Origin: Paractinoplanes bogorensis
Lineage (GTDB): Bacteria > Actinomycetota > Actinomycetes > Mycobacteriales > Micromonosporaceae
DNA: 64,000 nt
Direction: 5' to 3'
Assembly (NCBI RefSeq): GCF_018829635.1
Contig: NZ_JAHKKG010000004.1
Location: 496,001 to 560,000, forward strand
In this document: piece after piece, positions 1-9,239 of the stretch
Layout of the letters: every line of letters starts with the position of its first letter
How positions within the stretch are numbered: position 1 is the stretch's first letter
The notes under the pieces: model-generated
Seen by the model: the letters and a program-made list of their open reading frames with translations, nothing else
What the model was told of the DNA's origin: nothing
Databases searched by the model: none
Made by a program: the position numbers and the translations under genes

Positions 1-742
1 CACCGGCGCGAGCCGCGGCATCGGCCTGGCCGTCGCGAGTGCGCTGGCCGGCGAGGGCGCGTCGGTGGCGGCGGTCTCGAAGGGCGGCTCGGCCGAGCTC
101 AAGGCGCTCGAGGAAACCGGCCGGGTGACGTCGGTCGCGGCCGACCTCACCGACCCGAACGCGCCGGACGCGATCGTGGCCGGCACCGGGCCGGTCGACG
201 TGCTCGTCAACAACGTCGGCGCGACCCACCCCCGTACGGGCGGATTCCTCTCGGTCTCCGACGCCGACTGGGAAGCGATGCTGGCCATCAACCTGCTCTC
301 CGCCGTCCGGATGAGCCGCGCCGTCCTGCCCGGCATGGTCGCGCGCGGGTCGGGCAGCATCGTGACGGTGTGCTCGGTCAACGCCGTCCTGCCCGATCCG
401 CTGGTCATCGACTACAGCGCGGCCAAGGCGGCGCTGCTCAACCTGAGCAAGTCGCTGTCCAAGGAGTTCGGGCCGGCCGGCATCCGGGTCAACACGGTCA
501 GCCCGGGCCCGGTCGAGACCGCGCTGTGGCTGGGCGACGGCGGCGTCGCCGCGACGGTCGCGTCGGCCACCGGCGGAGACCCGAAGGCGATCGCGGCCGG
601 AGCCGCGAGCCAGTCGGTCACCGGTCGCTTCACCCGGCCCGAGGAGGTCGCCGACGTCATCGTGTTCCTGGCCGGCGCCCGGGCCGCCAACATCACCGGC
701 GCCGACATCACCATCGACGGCGGCCTGATCACGACGCTGTGA
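1..742 (+). CDS. SDR family oxidoreductase (5' truncated by window edge)
   Basis: A NAD(P)-dependent short-chain dehydrogenase/reductase acting on an unknown alcohol or carbonyl substrate. The frame opens at base 2 with the nucleotide-binding motif TGASRGIG, then NNVG (the NNAG equivalent). The catalytic YxxxK lies in DYSAAKAALLNLSK, followed by SPGPVET and a typical C-terminal end (DGGL). About 246 residues are visible, so only a short N-terminal stretch including the start is missing. The stop lies one base from the stop of the convergent kinase gene. The family is certain; the substrate cannot be told from sequence. Confidence 0.93.
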   Translation, partial: TGASRGIGLAVASALAGEGASVAAVSKGGSAELKALEETGRVTSVAADLTDPNAPDAIVAGTGPVDVLVNNVGATHPRTGGFLSVSDADWEAMLAINLLSAVRMSRAVLPGMVARGSGSIVTVCSVNAVLPDPLVIDYSAAKAALLNLSKSLSKEFGPAGIRVNTVSPGPVETALWLGDGGVAATVASATGGDPKAIAAGAASQSVTGRFTRPEEVADVIVFLAGARAANITGADITIDGGLITTL

Positions 743-743
743 C

Positions 744-2780
744 TCAGGGCGTGTAGACGTCGGCCATGCCGGTGACGACGCCGTCGGTGGTGGTCAGCTC
801 GACCAGGCCGTTGGTGCCGAGCCGCTCGGCCAGCTCGGCCGGCCTGATCGCGCACGTGCCGACGGTGACCGGATCGCCGGCGCAGCGCCCCGGGTCGTCG
901 AAGGTGCTGAACAGGCGCGGCGTGGCCGAGGTCGGCAGGGTGACCACCATCTTGCTGTCCTCGGTCAGCCACGCCTGTTCGCACGGGTTGCTGGACGAGG
1001 GCGTCAGCTTGAACGTCCGGCAGTACTCGTCGCCGGTCATGAACAGCACCGGCTCCACCACGACCGATCTCGACTTCGGGTAGTACCCGCGGACGGCGAC
1101 GATCGACTTGGTCGTGCCGCGCCGCACGTCGGTGAAGGCGAGCCCGGCCGGCCCGGTGCCGTTCCCGGTCGGGCGGATCTCGGCGTGCGCGACGACCGCG
1201 CCCGCCACGACCTCCTCGTCACCGGCCGGCCCGACCCCGAAGGCCACCTTGCCGGTGGGCAGGGACGGGTCGGTCAGCTTCGCGTCCAGGACGCTGTTCC
1301 CGTCGACGGACACCGAGGCCACCTCGTCCCGCAGGTTCAGCACGACCTTGTGCCGCTGTCCGGGAGTGAACCCGGCGTCGTCCGCGGAGGCGAGCGTGGT
1401 GGTGCGCAGGGTGCCCTCGTGCCGGATCCGGACGATCCGTGGGCAGAGGTCGAGCCAGTACGAGCTCTCGGCCGCCGCCCGGAACTGCACCTCGGCACAG
1501 GACCGCTCGTTGGTGACGGTGATGTCGGCCGAGATCGACTGGTCACCGGCGAACGACGCAGCCGGGCCCGGGCACACCATCGCGAAGCTCGGCGTCGTCA
1601 TGGCCAGGCCGTTCTTGAACGAGCACTTTCCCCCGTACGCGTCGGTCGTGCTCTTCCACTGGCCCGGCCGGTCGAGCGCGTCGACCACCCACGGCCCCCG
1701 CACCGCGCCCGGCACCGGCATCACGGCCAGCGGCGTCGACCGTTTGACCTGCACATTGACGTCGACCTCGGCCGGCCAGCGGGCGTAGAACCCGGCCCCG
1801 GCCAGCAGCACGGTGGCCGCCGCGGTGGCGGCGATCAGTCTCCCGCGCCGCTTCTTCTTCGGCCGCGGCACCGGACGATCGCCACCGCCCGAGACGTGCC
1901 GGCCGGAGAGCTGCGCCGCCTCGGCCGCCTCACGCAGGGGCCGCCCGATCGACTGGCCGCCGGTGTTCTGCGCCAGCAGCATCTGGAGCAGCTCGTGGGC
2001 GGCGGGCCGGTCCTCGGGTTCCTTGGAGAGCGCCAGCGCCACCAGCTCGGCCAGCGACCCGTGCAGACCGGTCAGGTCGGGCGGCTGGGTGAGGATGCGG
2101 GCCGCGGTGGCCACCGGCGAGTCGGCCCGGAACGGCGTCCGGCCCGTGCCCGCGTACGCGATGACCGCACCCCACGCGAAGATGTCGGCGGCCGGCGTGA
2201 TGTCGCGGTGCGCGTCGTCGAACCGTTCCGGCGCCATGTACGCCACCGTCCCGACCATCTGATCGGGGCGCGTGTGCCGGCTGGTCACCTCGAGCGGCCG
2301 GGCGATCCCGAAGTCGATGACCTTGGGCGTGCCCAGCGCGAACAGCACGTTCTGGGGCTTGAGATCGCGGTGGATGACGCCGGCGCCGTGGATCGCGGTC
2401 AGCGCGGTGGCCACCCCGACGGCCACGCCGTGCAGGCGGCTGTCGGCCAGCGGGCCCTCGCGCGCGACCACCTCGTCCAGGCTCGGGCCGTCGACGTATT
2501 CGACCACCAGGTACGGCGTCCGGTGCTCGGGATCGGCGTCGAGCACCGCGGCGGTGCAGAACGGCGGCACCTGCCACGCGCGCTTGACCTCGCTGCGGAA
2601 CCGGGCCCGGAACTCCTCGTCGTAGGCGTACTCCGGCTTGATCATCTTGATGGCGACGAGCGGGCCGTCGTCGTCGCGCCGGGCCAGGAACACCGAGCCC
2701 ATGCCGCCCTCGCCCAGGCGAGCCAGCAGTCGGTAGCCACCCAGCGACGGAGGGTCGCCGGGGCGCAGCGGGCTCTTCAT
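744..2780 (-). CDS. Membrane-anchored Hanks-type Ser/Thr protein kinase with extracytoplasmic domain
   Basis: A 678-residue eukaryotic-like Ser/Thr kinase. The kinase domain spans roughly residues 14-268: glycine loop GEGGMGSVF, catalytic lysine in VAIK (Lys45), HRDLKPQN (Asp139), DFG (Asp156) and APE (MAPERF). A basic juxtamembrane stretch (PKKKRRGR) precedes one membrane helix near residues 315-334. The outer part of about 340 residues has no PASTA repeats. It contains a laminin-G/concanavalin-like middle and a Cys-containing C-terminal module (YCRTFKL...GTCAI). The start follows a GAGG ribosome site. A close paralogue with the same layout lies at 46254-48251. Ligand and targets are unknown. 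All catalytic residues are present, so activity is expected. Confidence 0.93.
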   Translation of the reverse strand: MKSPLRPGDPPSLGGYRLLARLGEGGMGSVFLARRDDDGPLVAIKMIKPEYAYDEEFRARFRSEVKRAWQVPPFCTAAVLDADPEHRTPYLVVEYVDGPSLDEVVAREGPLADSRLHGVAVGVATALTAIHGAGVIHRDLKPQNVLFALGTPKVIDFGIARPLEVTSRHTRPDQMVGTVAYMAPERFDDAHRDITPAADIFAWGAVIAYAGTGRTPFRADSPVATAARILTQPPDLTGLHGSLAELVALALSKEPEDRPAAHELLQMLLAQNTGGQSIGRPLREAAEAAQLSGRHVSGGGDRPVPRPKKKRRGRLIAATAAATVLLAGAGFYARWPAEVDVNVQVKRSTPLAVMPVPGAVRGPWVVDALDRPGQWKSTTDAYGGKCSFKNGLAMTTPSFAMVCPGPAASFAGDQSISADITVTNERSCAEVQFRAAAESSYWLDLCPRIVRIRHEGTLRTTTLASADDAGFTPGQRHKVVLNLRDEVASVSVDGNSVLDAKLTDPSLPTGKVAFGVGPAGDEEVVAGAVVAHAEIRPTGNGTGPAGLAFTDVRRGTTKSIVAVRGYYPKSRSVVVEPVLFMTGDEYCRTFKLTPSSSNPCEQAWLTEDSKMVVTLPTSATPRLFSTFDDPGRCAGDPVTVGTCAIRPAELAERLGTNGLVELTTTDGVVTGMADVYTP

Positions 2781-2841
2781 CGCCTCAACCCATCGAAGTA
2801 CGCCGTCCTGTCCGGGACACCATACGCAGCCGGGGCACGCC

Positions 2842-2847
2842 TAGAGT
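2842..2847 (+). promoter_or_regulatory. -10 box TAGAGT of a leaderless promoter
   Basis: TAGAGT fits the actinobacterial TANNNT -10. It is followed by six bases and then GTG at 2854, so transcription would begin at or next to the start codon. No Shine-Dalgarno sequence is present. This spacing favours GTG 2854 over GTG 2851 as the methyltransferase start. Confidence 0.55.
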
Positions 2848-2853
2848 GGCGTG

Positions 2854-3468
2854 GTGACTTCGGAGCCGGTGCGGGACGCGTATTCGACCATGTCCGAGCA
2901 GTACATCGGCCTGTTCGGCGGCGACTGGAAGGCTCTCGACGACGACACCGCCCTGATCCGCGGTCATCTGGCCGGATTGGACGGTCCGGTGCTCGATCTC
3001 GGGTGCGGGCCGGGCTACTGGACCGCCGATCTGCACGCGCAGGGTGCCGACGTGACCGGCGTCGACATGGTGCCCGAGTTCATCACCCACGCCCGGGCGA
3101 CCTTTCCGGAGGCGCGGTTCCGGCTCGGCTCGATGACCGGGCTCGGCCTCGACGACCGTACGGTGGCGGGAATTCTCTCCTGGTACTCGACGATCCACCT
3201 GCCGCCGGCCGAGCTGGACCGGGTGCTGGGGGAGTTCCGGCGCATGCTGGTGCCGGGCGGCAAGCTGGTGATCGGCTTCTTCGACAGCGACGACGAGGTG
3301 GCCCCGTTCGACCACAAGGTCATCACGGCGTACCGCTGGCCGGTCGACGAGTTCTCGGCCCGCCTGGCCCGGTCCGGATTCACCGAGGTGCAGCGTCAGC
3401 GGCAGCAGTTCCCGGATCGGCCCGACCGGAGGTACGCGGCCATCGCGGCCGAGGTCACTTCTCGATGA
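2854..3468 (+). CDS. Class I SAM-dependent methyltransferase
   Basis: A 204-residue Rossmann-fold methyltransferase. Motif I is VLDLGCGPGYW, motif II the acidic VDMVPE, and later LVPGGKLVIGFF is typical of the Methyltransf_11/25 group. Small-molecule methylation is the usual role of this group; the substrate is not deducible. The start is placed at GTG 2854 because of the TAGAGT box six bases upstream; GTG 2851 would add one residue. The 3' end overlaps the convergent pilin-like gene by 14 bp. Confidence 0.88.
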   Translation: MTSEPVRDAYSTMSEQYIGLFGGDWKALDDDTALIRGHLAGLDGPVLDLGCGPGYWTADLHAQGADVTGVDMVPEFITHARATFPEARFRLGSMTGLGLDDRTVAGILSWYSTIHLPPAELDRVLGEFRRMLVPGGKLVIGFFDSDDEVAPFDHKVITAYRWPVDEFSARLARSGFTEVQRQRQQFPDRPDRRYAAIAAEVTSR

Positions 3469-4963
3469 GGTCGACCAGCGGGGTCGGATTGCTGATGTTG
3501 GCCGGCGCGTTCCACTTCTGCAGCTCGGACGTGTTGCACACGGAGACCTTGACCTTGCTGGTGCCATCGCTGTGGAAGTCGTTGGCGACGCCGCTGTTCT
3601 GATCGGTCGGCTGCAGGCAGTAGCCCATGTAGTCCTTGATCCGGTAGCTGGTGCCGTAGTCGCCGGTGTCGTGATAGACGGTCCACGTCAGGTTCTGCGT
3701 GGCCTGCACCGTAGCGGTGGGGCACGACACGACCGTCACCCATGACGTCGCGCTGACCACGCCGGGCGACTTCAGGCAGTAGTTGTTGGTGGCCAGACCG
3801 TTCTTGCTGTTGCTGTTCGCGGTCGTGTTGTTGACGATGATCGGCCCGGTCGCGGTGACCGCCGGAACGACCGGCGTCGGGTGCACCCACTGCTGGTTGA
3901 AGTCGACCAGGGCGCCCGGGTCCTGCTTGCAGAACCACGCGATCATGTACGACGCGCCCATGTTCCGGCTGGTGACGTCGAGGCAGCGGCTGAACTGGGC
4001 GTAGTTGACGAGCTGGTTGGTGCTGTCGCCGGCCATGCCCGCGCCGACACCGGTCGCCGAGCGCCAGATCGTGGTGGTCGCGCCCTGAGGGCAGCTGCCG
4101 AGCGTGACCGCCCGGTTCGTCGTCGAGCCCGGCGACGCCACATTGACGCAGGACGCGCTGTCGGACTTGCTGGCCGTCGTCGTCGAGTGGTACTGGGAGG
4201 CGCCGTCGAGCGCCCACTGGAAACCCGTGGTGCGCACGGCCGGGCAGGGCCGGAAGACCAGGGCCGTGCCCGAGGTGCGGGCACCGGACCACAGGCACAT
4301 GCCGGACGACGCGGCGGACGACTCCGAGTTGATCCGCTTGAGGTAGAGGTCGGCGGTGTAGCCGAACTGCTGGCGGCTGCTGCCGTCGCACGGCGCCATC
4401 AGCACCGGGGCGTCCGAGGCCGGGGCGCTGGCCGTCCCGGAGTCGAAGCACTGGTTGCCCAGGGTGGAGCTGGAGATCCGGATCTGGCCGCCCGGGATGT
4501 TCGTGTTGCTGGTGGAGAAGACGTAGGTCGCGGTCAGGGTCCGCCGGACCGGGCCCTGGGCGCCGGTCGAGCTGACGATCGCGGTGGTGGGCACGTCGGT
4601 GACCGGGCAGGCCATGGTCACGCCGTCCTGGTCCTTGTAGGTCAGGGTGACCGAGTACGCCAGCTTGTCCCCGGTCGAGCTCACGCCCGCGTCCCCGGTG
4701 AGCGTGCAGGCCGGCAGGTTCTCCAGGAAACCGGTCTGGTTGTCCTGGTCGGCCGCGGCGCGCACGCGGGCCATCATCACGTCCATGCCGGCCATCGAGG
4801 CGTTCAGGGCGGTGTTGCGCTCGGTCAGTCCCTGCGTGGTCCGGATCTGGCGGATGACCAGCGGGACGAGCAGCGCCGACAGCGACATCACGACCGTCAC
4901 GACGAGCAGCGCCATCAGGATCGAGCCGGCGTCGTCGCGGCGGGGTGCCCGTACGCGCATCAT
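3455..4963 (-). CDS. PilX-like pilus/pseudopilus protein with ricin-type lectin-like repeats
   Basis: A 502-residue protein with a short basic N-terminus, the hydrophobic helix SILMALLVVTVVMSLSALLV, then a polar helix. This is the arrangement of PilX-type minor pilins, although the classic G|FxxxE site is not clear. From about residue 165 it holds several Cys-rich blocks of ricin B/beta-trefoil type (NQCFDSG, MCLWSG, RCLDVTSRNMG, YCLQPTDQNSG, with QW/W spacers). These suggest glycan binding at the pilus tip or cell surface. It is the third gene of a cassette: its ATG overlaps the stop of the GspJ-like gene in ATGA. Domain assignment is by eye; the adhesin role is inference. Confidence 0.78.
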   Translation of the reverse strand: MMRVRAPRRDDAGSILMALLVVTVVMSLSALLVPLVIRQIRTTQGLTERNTALNASMAGMDVMMARVRAAADQDNQTGFLENLPACTLTGDAGVSSTGDKLAYSVTLTYKDQDGVTMACPVTDVPTTAIVSSTGAQGPVRRTLTATYVFSTSNTNIPGGQIRISSSTLGNQCFDSGTASAPASDAPVLMAPCDGSSRQQFGYTADLYLKRINSESSAASSGMCLWSGARTSGTALVFRPCPAVRTTGFQWALDGASQYHSTTTASKSDSASCVNVASPGSTTNRAVTLGSCPQGATTTIWRSATGVGAGMAGDSTNQLVNYAQFSRCLDVTSRNMGASYMIAWFCKQDPGALVDFNQQWVHPTPVVPAVTATGPIIVNNTTANSNSKNGLATNNYCLKSPGVVSATSWVTVVSCPTATVQATQNLTWTVYHDTGDYGTSYRIKDYMGYCLQPTDQNSGVANDFHSDGTSKVKVSVCNTSELQKWNAPANISNPTPLVDLIEK

Positions 4964-5607
4964 GAGGTCGGCCTCCCCTTGCTGCAGTCGTTGTCGGCCA
5001 GCTTGCCGTTGTCGGTGAAGACGTTGGTGCCATTGGTGTTCTGGGCCGTGAAGAGCACGTCCAGGGGCAGGGCGGTGACACCCACCTTGCCGGTGAGCCG
5101 GAGCCGGACCTGGCTGTGGTCGAGCCGGTAGTTGCGGCCCACACCGGAGACGCCGGGGCTGGCCGACAGGTAGGGCTGGGAGTTGGGCAGATAGACCGTG
5201 AACGGCGCCGTGGTGCCGGTCAGGGCCAGGTTGGTGCCGATCGTCGTCGGCGTTCCCGGCGTGGTGCTGGGCAGGGTCCAGCTCGCCGTGGTGAGAACGC
5301 CGTTCTTCAGCGCGAGCTGCCGGCAGCCGGCCGACGTGGCGTACTCGAGGTACCAGTTGCCGTTCACCGCTCCGGGGGTGGCGACCCAGTTGGCGTAGCG
5401 GATCTCCTTGTCGAGCCGGCGGAAGCTGGTGGTGAGCTGGTCGCGGGCGACGGTGACCGAGTCGACCCGGTTCGTGCTCGAGTAGACCTCGAGCAGCCCG
5501 CCCATGACGATGACCAGGATGACCGACATCAGTCCCATGCCGACCAGCAGCTCGATCAGGGTCATGCCGCTGTCGCCGCGCTCCTCCTCCTGCTTCTCCT
5601 CGATCAT
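4960..5607 (-). CDS. Prepilin-type N-terminal methylation domain protein, PulJ/GspJ-like minor pilin
   Basis: A 215-residue protein starting with an acidic leader (MIEEKQEEERGDSG). A prepilin peptidase site G14|MTLIELLVG follows, with Glu at mature position 5, then a hydrophobic helix of about 22 residues and a polar helix (SSTNRVDSVTVARDQL). The remaining domain of about 150 residues resembles minor pilins of the GspJ/PilW kind. The start ATG overlaps the upstream stop (ATGA), and its own stop overlaps the next start the same way, indicating one translationally coupled operon. It would be processed by PilD and assembled into a type IV pilus-like fibre; no assembly genes lie in this window. 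Confidence 0.85.
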   Translation of the reverse strand: MIEEKQEEERGDSGMTLIELLVGMGLMSVILVIVMGGLLEVYSSTNRVDSVTVARDQLTTSFRRLDKEIRYANWVATPGAVNGNWYLEYATSAGCRQLALKNGVLTTASWTLPSTTPGTPTTIGTNLALTGTTAPFTVYLPNSQPYLSASPGVSGVGRNYRLDHSQVRLRLTGKVGVTALPLDVLFTAQNTNGTNVFTDNGKLADNDCSKGRPTS

Positions 5608-7295
5608 GTGACGGTCCAGATCAGAGTCAGCACGCTGGTCGCGGACACCGTGGTGGCCGTCGCCGTCACCGTGTAGGCGCCCGCGGTTGTCGGCGTACCG
5701 GAAATGGTGCTGCTCAGGGCGTTGAACGTCAGTCCCGGCGGGAGGCCGGTGACCGTGATGACCGGCGTCAGGCCCAGGGCGGCCCCGGTGGTGGCCAGCG
5801 TCATCGTCGCCGCCGTGCCCCGGGCGGTCGTCCGGTCGGCCGCGGTCAGCGGCGGAGCGGTGAAGATCAGCGAACTGCTGGTGGTGACCAGCAGGACGAA
5901 GCGCTGACTGGCCGTCCCGGCGCTGCCGCCGATGCCGTCGGTCACGGTGATCGTGGGCAGGAACCGGCCGGAGATCGAGACCTTGGAGTTGATCTTTCCG
6001 TTGTTGCTGTTGATCGTCACGCCGGTCGGCAGTCCGGTGGCCGAATAGGTGTAGTTGCCGTCGCCGCCCGCCCCGGCCGCGGTCAGCGTGAGGTTGGAGT
6101 TCAGGGCGATCGACTGGTCGGCCAGCGTGCCGAGGGTGACGGCCGGGTAGACCGTGTGGGTGTAGGTGCCCGAGCCCGCGACGCCGTTCTGGTCGGTGGC
6201 GGTGATCGTCGAGGCGTAGGTGCCGGCCGTGGTCACGGTGCCGGTGATCGCTCCGGACGCGGGATCGACGGTCAGCCCGGGGGCCAGGGTGGGGACGGTG
6301 GCGTCGCTGTAGACGTACGGGCTGACCCCGTTCGCGGCCGTGGCCTGCAGGCTGACCGCCTCGCCGATGTGGTTGGCGCTGTTGGCCGGCATCGTCACGG
6401 TGGGCGGCAGCACGACCGTGAACGTGATCGCCTGGGTGTCGCTGCGGTTCAGCTTGTCGGTGACGGTCGCCGTGGCCGGGGTGATCCCGGCCGTGGTCGG
6501 CGTGCCGGTGATCAGCCCGCCCGTGGTCATGGTCAGCCCGGCCGGCAGCTTGCTGACGGTCCACGTGTTGGGCAGCTGCCCGCCGCGCGCCTCGAGCTGG
6601 GTGGCCGTCGCGACCCCGCGATAGAAGGTGACCGCCGTGGTCAGCACGGTCGGGGACGGCCGCTTGAGGTCGAACTGCGGCTCCGGGGCCCGCGACACCA
6701 GCGTCGAGGTCAGGTAGGCGCACGTGTTGGCCGGGATCCCGGTGGTGTTCGAGCACGAGTTGTCCGGCCAGGTGATCAGCACGACGGCCCGGAAGAACTT
6801 CAGGATCTTGGTCTTGTCGGCCGGCTCCGAGGTGCCCAGCGGATAGACGCACGCACCGCTGGAGTTGGTCAGATAGACCTCGCACGCCCCGACATAGATC
6901 ATCCGGGTGTACGGGGTGTTCTCCACCGTCGTCACCTGGGCCGCGGTCGAGATCGGGGCGTCGGCGCCGTCGGTGGCGGCCACCGCGCTGTCCGAGTCGG
7001 CCATCACCTGCATCGTCTGCAGGTACGGCTTGACGATGCCCGGGGCGGCGTTGAACTGGTTCTGCCCGGCCTGCAGCCCGTGCCCGCTCACCAGCGAGCT
7101 GCCCTTGACCCCGCGCACCTGTTCCATCGCGGTGTCGGCGAGCTGGATGGCGGCCTGCTTGGTCCGTTGCTTGGTCACGCTCTGCAGGCTGCCGACGAAG
7201 AGCGGGGTGCTGGAGAGCAGCACGATGCTCAGGATGGCCAGGGCGACGAGGATTTCGACGAGGGTGAACCCCTCGTCCCCGGCACCGTCCCGCAT
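5604..7295 (-). CDS. Prepilin-type minor pilin (GspI-like) with four putative Ig-like (He_PIG) repeats
   Basis: A 563-residue protein with leader MRDGAGDEG, cleavage site G9|FTLVEILVALAIL and Glu5 of the mature form, as in GspI/PilV minor pilins. After a pilin head of about 190 residues come four repeats of the putative-Ig/cadherin-like type. They are recognised by turns such as GLITGTPTTAG, GAITGTVTTAG, GKINSKVSISG and STISGTPTTAG, each preceded by a (P)xGLT/GVT motif. The start ATG has a strong AGGAGG six bases upstream. It is first of three coupled genes. The fusion of a minor pilin head to Ig repeats points to a surface-exposed tip or adhesive subunit; this is inference. Confidence 0.84.
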   Translation of the reverse strand: MRDGAGDEGFTLVEILVALAILSIVLLSSTPLFVGSLQSVTKQRTKQAAIQLADTAMEQVRGVKGSSLVSGHGLQAGQNQFNAAPGIVKPYLQTMQVMADSDSAVAATDGADAPISTAAQVTTVENTPYTRMIYVGACEVYLTNSSGACVYPLGTSEPADKTKILKFFRAVVLITWPDNSCSNTTGIPANTCAYLTSTLVSRAPEPQFDLKRPSPTVLTTAVTFYRGVATATQLEARGGQLPNTWTVSKLPAGLTMTTGGLITGTPTTAGITPATATVTDKLNRSDTQAITFTVVLPPTVTMPANSANHIGEAVSLQATAANGVSPYVYSDATVPTLAPGLTVDPASGAITGTVTTAGTYASTITATDQNGVAGSGTYTHTVYPAVTLGTLADQSIALNSNLTLTAAGAGGDGNYTYSATGLPTGVTINSNNGKINSKVSISGRFLPTITVTDGIGGSAGTASQRFVLLVTTSSSLIFTAPPLTAADRTTARGTAATMTLATTGAALGLTPVITVTGLPPGLTFNALSSTISGTPTTAGAYTVTATATTVSATSVLTLIWTVT

Positions 7296-7357
7296 GTCGT
7301 CCCTCCTCAGAGGGATGTTCGACCGCAGGAGGGCGGCACTTAGCTTAATCCGGACAT

Positions 7358-8209
<852 letters not shown>

Positions 8210-8261
8210 CCGCTCATCATGCCGCCCACCGCACTGCCGGTCCGACGCTGCCGCCTACGAC

Positions 8262-8462
8262 GTGGCCATCGGCATCACCTCGCCCGGCTCGCCGGCGATC
8301 GCCGTGCCGGTGCTGGCATGGCCGCTCTCGGCGGCCGGGTGGCTCGCCGCACCGGCCGTCTTCGGCGCCGTCGCGGGGGCGGTCGTCAGCGTGTCGATCG
8401 GCGGGCGGCGGCAGCGCCCGATCGCGGAAGCACTGAGCCGGGACGGCGGCCCGCGTGGCTGA
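8262..8462 (+). CDS. Possible small membrane protein
   Basis: An open frame of 66 residues from GTG. A long hydrophobic Ala/Pro/Val-rich stretch could form one or two membrane helices and is followed by a basic tail (GGRRQRP). Its stop overlaps the GTG of the next frame (8455). No clear ribosome site or homologue is recognised. It may be a genuine small membrane partner of the pentapeptide gene or chance coding in GC-rich DNA. Confidence 0.3.
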   Translation: MAIGITSPGSPAIAVPVLAWPLSAAGWLAAPAVFGAVAGAVVSVSIGGRRQRPIAEALSRDGGPRG

Positions 8463-8648
8463 GCGGCAGACCTCCCGCCCGATCATTCCGCTGCTCAGCG
8501 ACCTGCGCCTGGAAGCTTCTCCGCACTTGCGCAGGAGCTCCTCCATACCGCCTTTCCCAGCTGGAGCGGCACCGAGGCGCGACGCTACGTCGAGCGTGCC
8601 CTGACCCGCGTCGGCCGCACCGCGGGCACAGGACCGGCGCCGCCCGGG
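8455..8648 (+). other. Probable displaced 5' part of the pentapeptide-repeat gene (frameshift near 8510)
   Basis: A GTG at 8455 opens a protein-like frame (AERQTSRPIIPLLSDLRLE) that runs to the CTGGAAGCTTC stretch near 8508-8518. From there protein-like sequence continues one frame over (GSFSALAQELLHTAFPSW, then EARRYVERALTRVGR) without a stop into the pentapeptide gene at 8649. One missing G in the short G run at 8511-8512 would join them into a single protein of about 260 residues. It could be a real frameshift mutation or a sequencing error. Confidence 0.5.
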
Positions 8649-9239
8649 GTGAGCGTCGGTAGCCGCGGAACACTGGAGTCGGCCGACTTGACCGGCGCCG
8701 ACCTCACCGGAGTGGACCTGTACGGGGTGGACCTCTGCCACGCGCATCTGTCCGGGGCAACGCTCAGCCGAGCCGACCTGTCCGAGGCCGACCTGAGCTA
8801 TTTGGACCTCTCCGGGTCCAATCTCGCTGCGGCGGTCCTGCTGCGCGCGGACCTGTCGGAGGCCGACTTCACCGGCGCCAACCTGGCCGGGGCGAACCTC
8901 TCGCAGGCCTTCCTCATCAAGGCCAACCTCACCGGAGCCGACCTGACCGGCGCGGTCATGACCAAGCGGACAGTGCTGTTCGGGGCCCGGCTGGTCGGCG
9001 CTCGCCTGACCAACGCCCAGCTCGCCGGGGCCAACCTGGCCCAGGCCGACCTGGCCGACGCCGACCTGACCCGCGCCGACCTGACCAAGGCCAACCTGGC
9101 CGAGGCGAGCTGGAACAAGGCGACGACGTGGCCCGAAGCCGACGCCGGGTGGATCGCGCAGCGCTCGGAACAGATCGGGGCCGGGCACTACCGCATCCGG
9201 CGCGACGGTGGCGCTGTGCTCGCCGCTATGGGGTCTTGA
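8649..9239 (+). CDS. Pentapeptide repeat protein
   Basis: From GTG 8649 the frame gives 196 residues, dominated by about 25 tandem A(D/N)LxG/x pentapeptides (ADLTGADLTGVDLYGVDL, ANLAGANLSQ and so on). These fold as a right-handed quadrilateral beta-helix. Such proteins range from DNA-mimic topoisomerase protectors to scaffolds of unknown role. The true start probably lies upstream at 8455 with a frameshift in between. The tail (DAGWIAQRSEQIGAGHYRIRR) leaves the repeat pattern. The 3' end overlaps the convergent secreted-protein gene by 14 bp. Confidence 0.85.
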   Translation: MSVGSRGTLESADLTGADLTGVDLYGVDLCHAHLSGATLSRADLSEADLSYLDLSGSNLAAAVLLRADLSEADFTGANLAGANLSQAFLIKANLTGADLTGAVMTKRTVLFGARLVGARLTNAQLAGANLAQADLADADLTRADLTKANLAEASWNKATTWPEADAGWIAQRSEQIGAGHYRIRRDGGAVLAAMGS

